Shown here piece by piece: positions 16,087 through 24,269 of a stretch of 24,670 nt of DNA (position 1 is its first letter; each line of letters opens with the position of its first letter). The position numbers and the translations under genes were made by a program. A model generated the notes under the pieces. It was not told the DNA's origin. It saw only the letters and a list, made by a program, of their open reading frames with translations, and did not search any database. The stretch is taken from NCBI GenBank assembly GCA_965662885.1, contig CBFIJI010000019.1, forward strand, positions 1 through 24,670, written 5' to 3'. This DNA is from CBFIJI01 sp965662885. GTDB taxonomy: Bacteria; Bacteroidota; Bacteroidia; Flavobacteriales; Flavobacteriaceae.

Positions 16087-16671
16087 TTAGGCGTTTTCTT
16101 TTGATTGTTTTTTTGTCATCAACAAGATACCCGTTGACCAGTCCATATAAGAAATAAAAAAATCTGTTCTCGTATTTAAATAAGCGCGTAACTCCACTAC
16201 TTTTTCTGAATGTCCTTGCGGCCAATTTTGTTGGGTTAACAGGTCATCTATAACATAAAATACTCCAATTTTGATCATGTTTAGGGTTTCCTCCACAAGG
16301 AAAAATTTTCCAGGCCAAGCATCTGCAAAAATCAAGTCAAAGCGCTTTTCAAGATTGTTTTTAAGCCATTCGTTTCCATCAGTACAACAAAGGTTTAGTC
16401 GGTCATCATCACCCAAAAAAGCAGTGGCAATCGCTAAACAATTTGGCTCATTGTCAAGACTTGTTAAATGGGCTTTTTGTCCCATACCATCCAACAGCCA
16501 AGAGGTTGCCAGTCCAGTGCCAGTACCAATTTCTAAAAAGTCACCATCAGGTTTGGAAGCCACAAGGCTGCGTAGAAGCTGCCCAATTTCGATATTGGAA
16601 GCCATCGTAAAACCTGAAGCTTTTGTTTTTTTTAAAAGGGAGGAGTACGATTTAGGGTAGGTGTCGTTCAT
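16087..16671 (-). CDS. Class I SAM-dependent O-methyltransferase-like protein
   Basis: This is a 194-residue protein with a Rossmann-type methyltransferase fold. The S-adenosylmethionine motif I is FLEIGTGTGLATSWLL (motif core 47–53). Asp73 in TSLDNEP marks the end of strand 2, and FADAWPGKF (about 116–123) with the VIDDLL strand (140–145) resembles the catechol and caffeoyl-CoA O-methyltransferase group. The metal-binding acidic pattern is only partly evident, so divalent-metal dependence is uncertain. The gene is transcribed divergently from lpdA with a 168-base spacer and follows no obvious partner. The acceptor substrate cannot be inferred. The length is slightly below the 210–220 residues usual for the family. 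Confidence 0.82.
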   Translation of the reverse strand: MNDTYPKSYSSLLKKTKASGFTMASNIEIGQLLRSLVASKPDGDFLEIGTGTGLATSWLLDGMGQKAHLTSLDNEPNCLAIATAFLGDDDRLNLCCTDGNEWLKNNLEKRFDLIFADAWPGKFFLVEETLNMIKIGVFYVIDDLLTQQNWPQGHSEKVVELRAYLNTRTDFFISYMDWSTGILLMTKKQSKENA

Positions 16672-16817
16672 TTTTAAGGGCTTAAATTTTTATAAAAATT
16701 ATATTTTAAAGATAATAAAAAGCTAGCGATACAGAAGTCTATTGATTAGTCAATATGGCTTTACAATGATGTTTAAAAGAACCTAAAAAAAGCCGTTTAT
16801 CATGTTGGAAACATTTG

Positions 16818-16825
16818 TATTTTTG
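16818..16825 (+). promoter_or_regulatory. -7 element (TATTTTTG) upstream of lpdA
   Basis: An exact TAnnTTTG match ends 14 bases before the first candidate ATG of lpdA on the plus strand. The TTG at 16805 is nearer than the usual -33 distance. The implied transcription start is within about ten bases of the first ATG, giving a very short leader. Confidence 0.5.
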
Positions 16826-16839
16826 AAGTCAAAATAGAA

Positions 16840-18246
16840 ATGCATATGGAATCTTTTGATGTTGCAATAATTGGATCAGGTCCTGGGGGCTATGTTGCTG
16901 CTATTCGTTGTGCCCAATTGGGAATGAAAACAGCTTTGATAGAAAAATACAATACCCTTGGAGGCACCTGTTTAAACGTGGGTTGTATTCCTTCCAAATC
17001 CTTACTGGATTCCTCTCATCATTACGAAGATGCGATCAAAAATTTTGGTGAACACGGTATTGAAATCGATGGAGCGATTAAAGTGAACTTTAAGCAAATG
17101 ATTGATCGAAAAGCAGCCGTTGTTGAACAAACAACAAAAGGGATTGACTTTTTGATGGATAAAAATAAAATTACGGTACTCCGTGGTGTGGGAAGTTTTG
17201 TGGACGCCACGCACATTAAAATAGACGGTGAAGCCAATCAAACCATAGAAGCGAAACACAGTATTATTGCTACGGGATCTAAACCGGGCAATTTACCTTT
17301 TATTACTTTGGATAAAGAGCGTGTTATTACTTCCACAGAAGCCCTTTCTTTAAAAGAAATTCCAAAACATTTGGTCGTCATTGGAGGTGGGGTCATCGGT
17401 TTGGAATTGGGACAAGTCTATCGCAGACTAGGAGCTGAGGTTTCCGTAATTGAATATGCCGACCGAATTACACCGATAATGGATAAGGGACTTTCCAAAG
17501 AATTGATGAAGGTCATGAAAAAACAAGGAGTTAAATTTTACCTGTCACATGGTGTAAATGCTGTAGAGCGAAAAGGAAACCAAGTAAGCGTTACTGCAAC
17601 CGATAAAAAAGGAAATGACGTTTCTTTTGAAGGAGACTATTGTTTGGTTTCTGTTGGTCGTCGGCCCTTTACTGATGGACTGAACGCCGCCGCTGCTGGT
17701 GTTCAAATTAATGAACGTGGACAAGTGGATGTTAACGACCATTTACAAACGGCTGCTGCTAATATTTATGCTATTGGTGATGTGGTTCGTGGCGCCATGT
17801 TAGCCCATAAAGCCGAAGAAGAAGGGGTTCTGGTTGCGGAATATCTTGCTGGGCAACACCCGCACATTGACCATAATCTAATTCCCAATGTAATTTATAC
17901 ATGGCCGGAGGTTGCAGCCGTAGGTAAAACAGAGGAGCAACTCAAAGAAGCAGGTGTACCTTATAAGACGGGTCAATTCCCTATGCGAGCACTTGGACGT
18001 GCCCGAGCAAGTATGGATACTGATGGTTTTGTTAAAATCTTAGCTGATGCGACCACGGATGAGGTGTTGGGGGTTCATATGATTGGCGCTCGTGCTGCCG
18101 ATTTAATTGCGGAAGCTGTGACTGCCATGGAATTTAGAGCCTCGGCGGAAGATATCGCTCGTATGAGCCATTCCCATCCAACCTATGCAGAAGCGGTTAA
18201 GGAAGCTGCTCTTGCAGCAACGGAAAGCCGACCACTTCATATTTAA
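16840..18246 (+). CDS. lpdA: Dihydrolipoyl dehydrogenase (E3)
   Basis: This is a 468-residue flavoprotein that reoxidises dihydrolipoamide in the pyruvate and 2-oxoglutarate dehydrogenase complexes and in glycine cleavage, passing electrons to NAD+. The FAD-binding IIGSGPGGYVAA is at residues 10–21. The redox disulfide is in GGTCLNVGCIPSK with Cys44 and Cys49. The NAD-binding segment is VVIGGGVIGLELG, and the second FAD motif is IYAIGDV. The dimer-interface catalytic motif HSHPTYAEAVKEA is near the C terminus. All catalytic residues are present. Two ATG codons, at 16840 and 16846, are both possible; the second would give MESFDVAII and suits the family slightly better. The gene is monocistronic, with an upstream TATTTTTG box and a hairpin downstream. 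Confidence 0.97.
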   Translation: MHMESFDVAIIGSGPGGYVAAIRCAQLGMKTALIEKYNTLGGTCLNVGCIPSKSLLDSSHHYEDAIKNFGEHGIEIDGAIKVNFKQMIDRKAAVVEQTTKGIDFLMDKNKITVLRGVGSFVDATHIKIDGEANQTIEAKHSIIATGSKPGNLPFITLDKERVITSTEALSLKEIPKHLVVIGGGVIGLELGQVYRRLGAEVSVIEYADRITPIMDKGLSKELMKVMKKQGVKFYLSHGVNAVERKGNQVSVTATDKKGNDVSFEGDYCLVSVGRRPFTDGLNAAAAGVQINERGQVDVNDHLQTAAANIYAIGDVVRGAMLAHKAEEEGVLVAEYLAGQHPHIDHNLIPNVIYTWPEVAAVGKTEEQLKEAGVPYKTGQFPMRALGRARASMDTDGFVKILADATTDEVLGVHMIGARAADLIAEAVTAMEFRASAEDIARMSHSHPTYAEAVKEAALAATESRPLHI

Positions 18247-18300
18247 GACTTTTTTAATTTGGCGAGGTGTTTAGTCTTGACTACTGAGCTTCGGTTACTG

Positions 18301-18324
18301 AGCCTTACTTTTGTTAGTAAGGCT
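18301..18324. terminator. Hairpin between convergent lpdA and acyltransferase genes
   Basis: A perfect nine-base-pair stem (AGCCTTACT with AGTAAGGCT) and a six-base loop lie between two converging genes, 55 bases after lpdA and 46 bases before the end of the opposite gene. No T-run follows on either strand, so it may act as a bidirectional barrier with help from Rho or as a 3'-end stabiliser. Confidence 0.5.
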
Positions 18325-18369
18325 AATCAAAGCGGCTGAAGTTTCAAAGGCTATAATATTTTTTAAAAA

Positions 18370-19479
18370 CTATTTTGATTTTCTAGTTAATGCTTGGATT
18401 CTTTTTTTGGCAAAGTCAGCGGCAATAACTACGGCAATACAACTTACAATAAAGGCTACTGCGCCCAGCACCGTTGGAGGAAAAGTCAATGAATGATTAT
18501 AATAGCGATAAATTCCTATCCCCGTTAAACTTCCGTATAAAATAAAGTAGTGGATAATGTATAAATCAAGTGTTTTGGTTCCGATCAGAAACCAAAATTT
18601 ATGGGTTAATAAAGGTTGTAACCAGATGAATATACCCATTAACAAAAAAACATCCCCTAAGCGGATAAATAAAAAGTTATTATTGGCGACTCGTGATAAT
18701 AAGTCCCCAGGAAGAAAATGATCTAAATAAACAAAAAAGGCAGAAGATTTGAGGATGAGTACCACTCCCAATCCAAAAAATAAAAGCCCCCAAAGTTTAA
18801 TTCTTTCGTATTGATGATGCATAAAATAAGCAATAGCCGTTCCAATACTCACATAACCCAACCATGGAAATAAGTAAAATACACCTCCGTTTCCTTTTAC
18901 TAAGTATGCTGCAATTGCTTTTGGAAATTGATCCATTACCTGTCCACTATAGAGGGGTTGCCCTATAAAAATAATCAATCCTAAAGCCATAAAGAGTACC
19001 CCTAAACCTGTTTTTAATCGGTTAAAACACAAGTAGAGAACTAAAATATAGCAGAGTGAAAGACCAATGATATGTAAAACATCAGGTTGAATAAAAGAAC
19101 CATTCAATTGTCCTTTAAAGAGTGTGGGAAGGTTAAGTCGAAGTAAATAACCCCAAAACAACAACTCTAAACCACGTTTAAATCCTTTTTTTATTCGTGG
19201 ATTACCGACACCTTGAATGGGTGATTTTAACAGAAGAAACGTAAAGACCCAGCCAGTAATGGTAAAAAAAATGGGAGCAGTAAAGCCTCTGCAATACAAC
19301 CACATTCGATAAAAAATATCTGTAGTATCAACGGTTGTTTTATCCAAAATACTACTGATAAAGTGGCCTTGCAACATCATGATGATCGCAAAAGCGCGAA
19401 GTGCATCTAGAAAATACAGTCGTTTCGTAGCTAATCCCGTTAATTGATGTACGCTATTTTTTAAAAAGGGTACTTCCAT
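18370..19479 (-). CDS. DUF1624/HGSNAT-like multi-spanning membrane protein
   Basis: This is a 369-residue inner-membrane protein with about ten hydrophobic helices. The N-terminal RLYFLDALRAFAIIMMLQGHF (Arg20, Asp25, Arg28, His39) is the signature of the DUF1624 and heparan-alpha-glucosaminide N-acetyltransferase-like family. Members move acyl groups across the membrane in the eukaryotic case, and the histidine is the presumed acyl acceptor. It also resembles the wider acyltransferase-3 and YeiB-type groups. Later conserved segments are FTAPIFFTITGWVFTFLL and a C-terminal LDLYIIHYFILYG. The gene is preceded by a 213-base spacer with two inverted repeats and is convergent with lpdA. No glycan gene cluster surrounds it, so its acceptor is unknown. 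Function is assigned at family level only. Confidence 0.82.
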   Translation of the reverse strand: MEVPFLKNSVHQLTGLATKRLYFLDALRAFAIIMMLQGHFISSILDKTTVDTTDIFYRMWLYCRGFTAPIFFTITGWVFTFLLLKSPIQGVGNPRIKKGFKRGLELLFWGYLLRLNLPTLFKGQLNGSFIQPDVLHIIGLSLCYILVLYLCFNRLKTGLGVLFMALGLIIFIGQPLYSGQVMDQFPKAIAAYLVKGNGGVFYLFPWLGYVSIGTAIAYFMHHQYERIKLWGLLFFGLGVVLILKSSAFFVYLDHFLPGDLLSRVANNNFLFIRLGDVFLLMGIFIWLQPLLTHKFWFLIGTKTLDLYIIHYFILYGSLTGIGIYRYYNHSLTFPPTVLGAVAFIVSCIAVVIAADFAKKRIQALTRKSK

Positions 19480-19524
19480 TTGAATTGATCAAACCTCTTT
19501 AATCTAAAGATGTATATTAATAAA

Positions 19525-19566
19525 TTTAGTTCTTGCTTACAAGATAAAGATTGCAAGTGAACTAAA
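19525..19566. repeat. Imperfect inverted repeat upstream of the DUF1624-like gene
   Basis: Arms TTTAGTTC-TTGC (19525–19536) and GCAA-GT-GAACTAAA (19553–19566) are complementary over 12 bases with a two-base bulge and a 16-base centre. It lies 46 bases before the DUF1624-like start codon and downstream of the XRE gene. It could be an operator, an mRNA hairpin or a weak terminator. Confidence 0.45.
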
Positions 19567-19594
19567 AGGGGTCTAAGCTGTTTTAATTATAAGA

Positions 19595-19617
19595 AGGGTG
19601 TAGAACAGCTGCACCCT
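19595..19617. terminator. Hairpin between the XRE and DUF1624-like genes
   Basis: A nine-base-pair stem (AGGGTGTAG with CTGCACCCT, one wobble pair) and a five-base loop lie about 75 bases after the XRE stop on the minus strand. The minus strand continues with TCTTATAATT, which is only moderately T-rich. It may end the XRE transcript. Confidence 0.4.
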
Positions 19618-19692
19618 ACCTATTGATTTTTTAAAACCTAGCGTTTTGTAACGAAAAAATATTAATGAATGATTTTCCTTATTCTATAAGGA

Positions 19693-19926
19693 TTAGATGC
19701 CTTTAAAAAAATCTTCTGGTTTAATCTCTAGTGCTTTTAAGACTTTTAAAAGAGAACTTAAACGTAAGTCTTGTCCTTTTTCATAACGACCATATTGTGC
19801 ACGAGATAGATTATGAGTAAATGCAAAATTCTCATAACTTGAAAAACCTTTAGCTTTACGGAGTTCTCTTAGTCTATTGCCAACTTTTTTTAACTCTTCT
19901 TTCGAATCCAAATCCAATTCTGACAT
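19693..19926 (-). CDS. Small XRE-family helix-turn-helix regulator
   Basis: This is a 77-residue DNA-binding protein consisting almost entirely of one Cro/C1-type helix-turn-helix domain. Helix 1 is KKVGNRLRELRKAKG. The turn and recognition helices follow in SYENFAFTHNLSRAQYGRYEKGQDLRL, and LLKVLKALEIKPEDFF forms the final helices. ATG at 19926 is taken as the start; a TTG two codons upstream in the same frame is less likely. Such short single-domain regulators in Flavobacteriia usually bind as dimers with no ligand domain. It lies alone between argH and the DUF1624-like gene. Candidate targets include the inverted repeat at 19525, but this is a guess from position only. It could also be part of a mobile element that has since been lost. 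Confidence 0.85.
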   Translation of the reverse strand: MSELDLDSKEELKKVGNRLRELRKAKGFSSYENFAFTHNLSRAQYGRYEKGQDLRLSSLLKVLKALEIKPEDFFKGI

Positions 19927-20102
19927 GCGCAAATTTCGGTAAGTTGATTTTTCTATGTTACTACTTTAAAATACCTATTTATGAATGGTTAATTTATGAG
20001 TAATATTTTTTTTTTAAAAATTCCTTAACAAACTTTTTAAGTTATTTTTTCAACACCCACCGATAATAAAAATTATTTAAGAAAATTAATAAAAAATTGT
20101 TT

Positions 20103-20127
20103 AATCATTAAATATAAATGAATGATT
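20103..20127 (-). terminator. Weak terminator candidate downstream of argH
   Basis: On the minus strand a seven-base-pair AT-rich stem (AATCATT with AATGATT) is followed by AAACAATTTTTT. It lies about 77 bases after the argH stop in an otherwise featureless, AT-rich 277-base spacer (19927–20203). It is thermodynamically weak. Confidence 0.3.
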
Positions 20128-20203
20128 TCTCCTTTGAGCAGTATTTATTTTTGGTTATTAACTTCGATTATCAAGTTTTCTTGGACTTTTAGGAACAAGT
20201 AGC

Positions 20204-21496
20204 TTATTTGATAGCTGTGTAGGCCGATTCCATTTTAGCTTTTATTTCTGCTAAAGCTAAATGTCCTAAGCTGCCCACATGCGTATGATCCAAGTCTTTT
20301 TTTGGGATAAAGTCTCCACTAGCAATAGTTTCTCCCATTTTTCGATAGGCATCACGAAAAGGCAATCCTGATTTTACCCATTCATTAAGCGTATCGACAC
20401 TGAAGAGATAATCATATTTGGAATCATCAGTACAATTTTTTTTGACTTCAATTTTTTCCAAACTAAACAAAAGCATATCAAAACACGCTTTTAATTCTTG
20501 GAAGGCCTCAATAATTGGTCCTTTAGCCAATTGCATTTCTCTGTGATAACCGCTAGGAAGATTGGTGGTCAATAATGCCAATTGTTGAGGAAGCCCTTGA
20601 AGTAGGTTACATTTCCCACGTATTAATTCAAAGAGGTCAGGATTTTTTTTGTGGGGCATAATACTCGAGCCCGTTGTCAGTTCGTCGGGAAAGCTGATGA
20701 AATCAAAATCTTGCCCCATATATAAACAAATATCCATACTCAATTTAGCTAGTGTTCCTGCCAAATTTCCTAAAGCAATAGCAGTTGTTTTTTCTATTTT
20801 ACCGCGTCCCATTTGTGCAGCTACTACATTGTATTTTAAAGTTTTAAAACCCAATTCCTCAGTTGTGTATTTACGATCAATAGGAAACGAACTTCCGAAA
20901 CCAGCAGCACTTCCCAACGGATTCTGATCTGCAAGAGTATGCGCAGCGTTAAGGAGCACAACATCATCAATTAAACTTTCGGCATAGGCTGAAAACCAAA
21001 GACCAAATGAAGAGGGCATGGCTACTTGCATATGGGTATAGCCTGGCATTAAGTCACTTTTATGGGTGTCAGCCAATTTTAATAAAACGTCAAAAAGTTC
21101 TTTCGTTAATCCTTTAATTTCATTGAGAGCTTCTTTAATATACAGTTGTAAGGCAACTAAAACTTGGTCGTTTCGGGAACGAGCGGTATGGATTTTTTTA
21201 CCTAAATCGCCTAATTCTTTAGTCAATAGGAATTCAATTTTGGAATGCATGTCTTCAAATTCCTCTTCAATAGTAAATGTACCCTTCTCTACAGTTTTTT
21301 CTATTGCTTTCAATACCGTTACCAATTGTGTAGCTTCTTCTTTTTTAAGCATTCCAATGTGTGCTAACATTTGAGCATGAGCAATAGAAGCTTGACAATC
21401 ATATCCTGCCAAAATAAGATCGTATTCTCGATCTTTTCCTACTGTAAAGTGATCAATTTTTTTGTTTGTTGGTATTCCTTTTTGCCACAGTTTCAT
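20204..21496 (-). CDS. argH: Argininosuccinate lyase
   Basis: This 430-residue enzyme splits argininosuccinate into arginine and fumarate, the last step of arginine synthesis. It belongs to the fumarase/aspartase superfamily. The three conserved regions are visible: HTARSRNDQ (103–111), PGYTHMQ (151–157), and the signature GSSIMPHKKNP (276–286) that carries the mobile catalytic serine loop. NPLGSAAGFGSSFPIDR at 192–208 is also typical. It is the last gene of the operon seen here, two bases after the argE-like stop codon, so it depends on upstream transcription. The length is a little below the usual 455–460 residues because of a shorter C-terminal domain, a feature often seen in this phylum. 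Confidence 0.96.
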   Translation of the reverse strand: MKLWQKGIPTNKKIDHFTVGKDREYDLILAGYDCQASIAHAQMLAHIGMLKKEEATQLVTVLKAIEKTVEKGTFTIEEEFEDMHSKIEFLLTKELGDLGKKIHTARSRNDQVLVALQLYIKEALNEIKGLTKELFDVLLKLADTHKSDLMPGYTHMQVAMPSSFGLWFSAYAESLIDDVVLLNAAHTLADQNPLGSAAGFGSSFPIDRKYTTEELGFKTLKYNVVAAQMGRGKIEKTTAIALGNLAGTLAKLSMDICLYMGQDFDFISFPDELTTGSSIMPHKKNPDLFELIRGKCNLLQGLPQQLALLTTNLPSGYHREMQLAKGPIIEAFQELKACFDMLLFSLEKIEVKKNCTDDSKYDYLFSVDTLNEWVKSGLPFRDAYRKMGETIASGDFIPKKDLDHTHVGSLGHLALAEIKAKMESAYTAIK

Positions 21497-21498
21497 AA

Positions 21499-22557
21499 CT
21501 ATAAAATATTTTTTAATAATTCAATATAAAAAGTAATTCCCTCCTCAATTTCATTTACGTAAATAAACTCATTTGCTGTATGCGAACGGGTGGAATCTCC
21601 AGGTCCTAACTTTAAAGAGGGACAGTTTAAGGCTGCTTGATCGGACAATGTTGGAGAGCCATAAGTCGTTTTACCCAATGCAATACCAGATTGAATTAAT
21701 TCGTGCTCAATGGGAATGGAAGAGGAGTTCAAACGCAAGGAGCGTTCTTTTAGCTCACAGGGAGCTTTTTCTTTTAAAATACGTGCTATTTCTTCGTTGG
21801 AGTAGCATTCATTGACACGAACATCAATGACCAAATGAACTTCGGATGGCACGACGTTGTGTTGTCTTCCTGCGTTGACTTGTGAGACCGTGACTTTTAC
21901 TGGTCCTAATGTTGAAGATTCTTTTTCAAACCTAAAGGTTTTAAACCATGTTAATACTTCGGGAAGCTTCATAATCGGATTATTGTCATTCGGATGTGCA
22001 GCGTGACTCGCTGTCCCTTTAATAACTCCGTCAAAGACTATTAAACCTTTTTCTGCAATTGCCAATTCCATTAAAGTAGGTTCACCAACAATGGCCAAAT
22101 CTATTTTAGGTAAATCTGGTAGAAGTCCTTTTAAACTTTTTGGACCCGCACTTTCTTCTTCTCCCGAAGCGACCATTAACAAATTGTATTTTGGGTTAGG
22201 ATGGGAATAATAATGTGTAAATAATGCAAGTAAAGAAACCAATGCCCCTCCAGCATCATTACTGCCTAAGCCATATAGTTTTCCATTTTCGATAGAAGCA
22301 TCAAAGGGATCTTTGGTGTAGGATTGATTGGGTTTAACAGTATCGTGATGCGAATTTAAAAGCAAGGTGGGTTTTGAAGATTCAAAGGCTTTATTGGTGG
22401 CCCAAACGTTATTATCTTTTCTTTTAAAAGGAATGTCGTGTGTTTTAAACCAATTTTCAATGAGTTGAGCCGTTTGATCTTCTTCACTTGAAAAGGAGGG
22501 TGTGCTGATCAGTTGTTGCAGCAAGTGAACCGCTTGGGTGGTGAGTGACTTCTTCAT
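21499..22557 (-). CDS. argE: M20-family deacylase ArgE (N-acetyl- or N-succinyl-citrulline/ornithine deacylase)
   Basis: This 352-residue zinc peptidase-fold amidohydrolase should remove the N-acyl group late in arginine synthesis. Metal and catalytic residues are visible: NSHHDTVKP (His70/71, Asp72), GSNDAGG with Asp101, and GEEESAGP with the catalytic Glu133-Glu134. The dimerisation lid with GTASHAAHP follows, and a distal RSHTANEFI supplies the last ligand. In organisms with a succinyl- or acetyl-ornithine transcarbamylase the acyl group is removed from acylcitrulline, so this is the expected substrate here. That is inference from the neighbouring ArgF'. The start codon overlaps the argB stop codon by one base (TAATG), implying translational coupling. 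Confidence 0.93.
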   Translation of the reverse strand: MKKSLTTQAVHLLQQLISTPSFSSEEDQTAQLIENWFKTHDIPFKRKDNNVWATNKAFESSKPTLLLNSHHDTVKPNQSYTKDPFDASIENGKLYGLGSNDAGGALVSLLALFTHYYSHPNPKYNLLMVASGEEESAGPKSLKGLLPDLPKIDLAIVGEPTLMELAIAEKGLIVFDGVIKGTASHAAHPNDNNPIMKLPEVLTWFKTFRFEKESSTLGPVKVTVSQVNAGRQHNVVPSEVHLVIDVRVNECYSNEEIARILKEKAPCELKERSLRLNSSSIPIEHELIQSGIALGKTTYGSPTLSDQAALNCPSLKLGPGDSTRSHTANEFIYVNEIEEGITFYIELLKNIL

Positions 22558-23329
22558 TATCGTACTATTTGGGTGTGTTGACTATTACCATTAATCATTT
22601 TTGGAAGACCTATTTTTACATAGCTGACTCCTTGTTCAATAGCCTTAAAGCAGTTGTGTAACTTAGGAAGCATTCCATCCGCAATGATTCCTTCTTTTTG
22701 AAGTTGTAAATACGATTCAGAATTGATCTTTTCGATGACAGAGCTCTCGTCCAACACATTCTTTAAAACGCCTTTTTTTCAAAACAATAATGGAGTGTTA
22801 CTTCGAAGTATTTTGACAGACTTCCTGCAATGGATGCCGCAATAGTATCTGCATTGGTGTTGAGTAATTGTCCATTTTGATCATGTGTGATTGCACAAGA
22901 AACAGGAGTAAGCCCTCCTAGTAGTAGGTGTTGAAAAAGTTCTGTATTGACCACAGAAACGTCTCCTACAAAGCCATAGTCAATTGTTTTTATCGGTCTC
23001 TTAATTGCAGTAATAGCATTACCATCAGCACCGGAAAGGCCAAGGGCATTACAACCAAGACCTTGTAATTGGGCTACTATATTTTTATTTATTTTTCCTG
23101 CATAAAGCATGGTAATGAGTTCTAGGTTCTTCGCATCAGTGATCCGCCTACCATCAATCATTTGCACAGGTATATTCATTTTTTTTGCCAGTGTAGTCGC
23201 TTTTTTTCCACCACCATGAACCAAAATTTTTGCTCCATCCATTTGAGCAAAATCACAGAGGAAGGTTTGGAGTTCTTTGCTGTCCTCAATGATATTCCCC
23301 CCGATTTTCACAACACTTAGTTTATCCAT
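22557..23329 (-). CDS. argB: Acetylglutamate kinase ArgB, split by a -1 frameshift
   Basis: The gene encodes the kinase that phosphorylates N-acyl-glutamate in arginine synthesis, but its frame is broken. The first part (188 codons to TAA at 22763–22765) contains VVKIGGN (Lys8, Gly10, Gly11), VHGGGKK (His38, Gly39–41), and the NTNADTIAASIAGSL substrate loop. The rest, from GGC at 22772 to the stop at 22557, lies in the -1 frame and supplies the C-terminal part of the amino-acid-kinase fold, including EGIIADGMLPKL. Joined at the shift, the product would be 257 residues, the normal length. The join is at GAAAAAAAGGC, a run of seven A. One extra A would restore the frame; alternatively ribosomes could slip -1 at the heptamer A AAA AAG. 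It overlaps argF' by eight bases and argE by one. Confidence 0.9.
22772..22778 (-). promoter_or_regulatory. Slippery heptamer A AAA AAG at the argB frame break
   Basis: The seven bases match the dnaX-type -1 slippery sequence and stand in the correct phase: the zero frame reads AAA AAG, and slipping back one base makes the next codon GGC, which continues ArgB. The zero frame ends four codons after the glutamate at TAA (22763–22765). No obvious upstream Shine-Dalgarno stimulator or strong downstream stem was found by eye. Confidence 0.4.
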
Positions 23330-24269
23330 TTTCCAATATTTGCTTTAAAACGGCTTGTGCCGAATAAATTCTGTTTTCTGCCTGTTGGATCACCAACGAA
23401 TTGGGGCTGTCCAAAACACCATCTGTCGCAACTACATTTCTTCGAATCGGCAAGCAATGCATAAATTTTCCATTGTTGGTTGTTAGCATCTTTTCAGGAG
23501 TAATCATCCATTGATCATCTGTTTTCAGGATTTGACCATAGTGATCATAGGAACTCCAGTTTTTAGTATAGACAAAATCAGCTCCTTCCAAGGCTTCTTT
23601 TTGATGGGTTGTACACTTGACTCCTTTGGTAATTTCAGGATTTAAGGCATAACCTTCTGGATGGGCAATCACAAATTCGGCATCGATATACTTCATCATT
23701 TGTGTAAAGGAATTGGCTACTGCATGGGGCAGGGCTTTAGGGTGTGGCGCCCAGCTTAATACAATTTTGGGTTGATGAACGGTTGGATGTTCTTTTAAGG
23801 TAATAGCATCGGCCAATCCTTGTAAAGGATGCGCTGTCGCACTTTCCATGTTTATAATTGGAACTGTTGCATATTGAGTAAAACTTCGCAACACTATTTC
23901 AGCTTCATCTTTTTCTTTGTCGGACAAACTGGCAAAGGCTCTTATGGCAATTAGGTCACAATATTGAGAAATTACGGCAGCAGCCTCTTTAACATGTTCC
24001 GATCGTGAACCATTCATGAGGCTACCATCTTCAAATTCAAGAGACCAGCCTTCATTGGTGAAATTCATCATCATGGTATGAATGCCTAAATTTTTAGCCG
24101 CTTTTTGGGTACTTAATCGGGTTCTTAAACTGGGATTAAAAAACAAGAGTCCTAAGGTTTTACCTTGCCCCAAAGTATTCCATTGTGTTGGATTCTTTTT
24201 TAAGTCCATTGCTGTTTTGAGTGTTTGGTCAAAATCAGGCAAGTCCGCTAACGTGATAAAGTGTTTCAT
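23322..24269 (-). CDS. argF': N-succinyl/acetyl-ornithine transcarbamylase ArgF'
   Basis: This 315-residue enzyme transfers a carbamoyl group from carbamoyl phosphate to N-acyl-ornithine, giving N-acyl-citrulline. The carbamoyl-phosphate motif FFNPSLRTR is at 43–51, and the distal HCLPIRRN is near the C terminus. Additional features are shared with the Bacteroides fragilis succinylornithine enzyme rather than with ordinary ornithine transcarbamylase: WSLEFE, the MNGSRSEHVKEAA loop at about 85–96, and SWAPHPKALPHAVANSF. In place of the loop proline of the Bacteroides enzyme this protein has Ser90. From published swaps (recalled, not checked) serine at this position favours the succinyl substrate over acetyl. 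It overlaps argD by four bases (ATGA type) and argB by eight, so expression is coupled. Confidence 0.94.
   Translation of the reverse strand: MKHFITLADLPDFDQTLKTAMDLKKNPTQWNTLGQGKTLGLLFFNPSLRTRLSTQKAAKNLGIHTMMMNFTNEGWSLEFEDGSLMNGSRSEHVKEAAAVISQYCDLIAIRAFASLSDKEKDEAEIVLRSFTQYATVPIINMESATAHPLQGLADAITLKEHPTVHQPKIVLSWAPHPKALPHAVANSFTQMMKYIDAEFVIAHPEGYALNPEITKGVKCTTHQKEALEGADFVYTKNWSSYDHYGQILKTDDQWMITPEKMLTTNNGKFMHCLPIRRNVVATDGVLDSPNSLVIQQAENRIYSAQAVLKQILENG

Noticed and set aside
16271..16660. 129-codon plus-strand frame
   Set aside because: It is fully antisense to the O-methyltransferase gene, whose motifs are clear, and the product is low-complexity Ser/Lys/Arg-rich with no recognisable domain.
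18277..18300. Short direct repeat ACTGAGC downstream of lpdA considered as a mobile-element footprint
   Set aside because: Only seven bases, with one other copy nearby and no element between them; chance is sufficient.
22557..22757. Independent small gene of 66 codons between argE and the broken argB
   Set aside because: Its residues continue ArgB in the -1 frame with the expected C-terminal motifs, so it is the detached end of argB rather than a separate gene.
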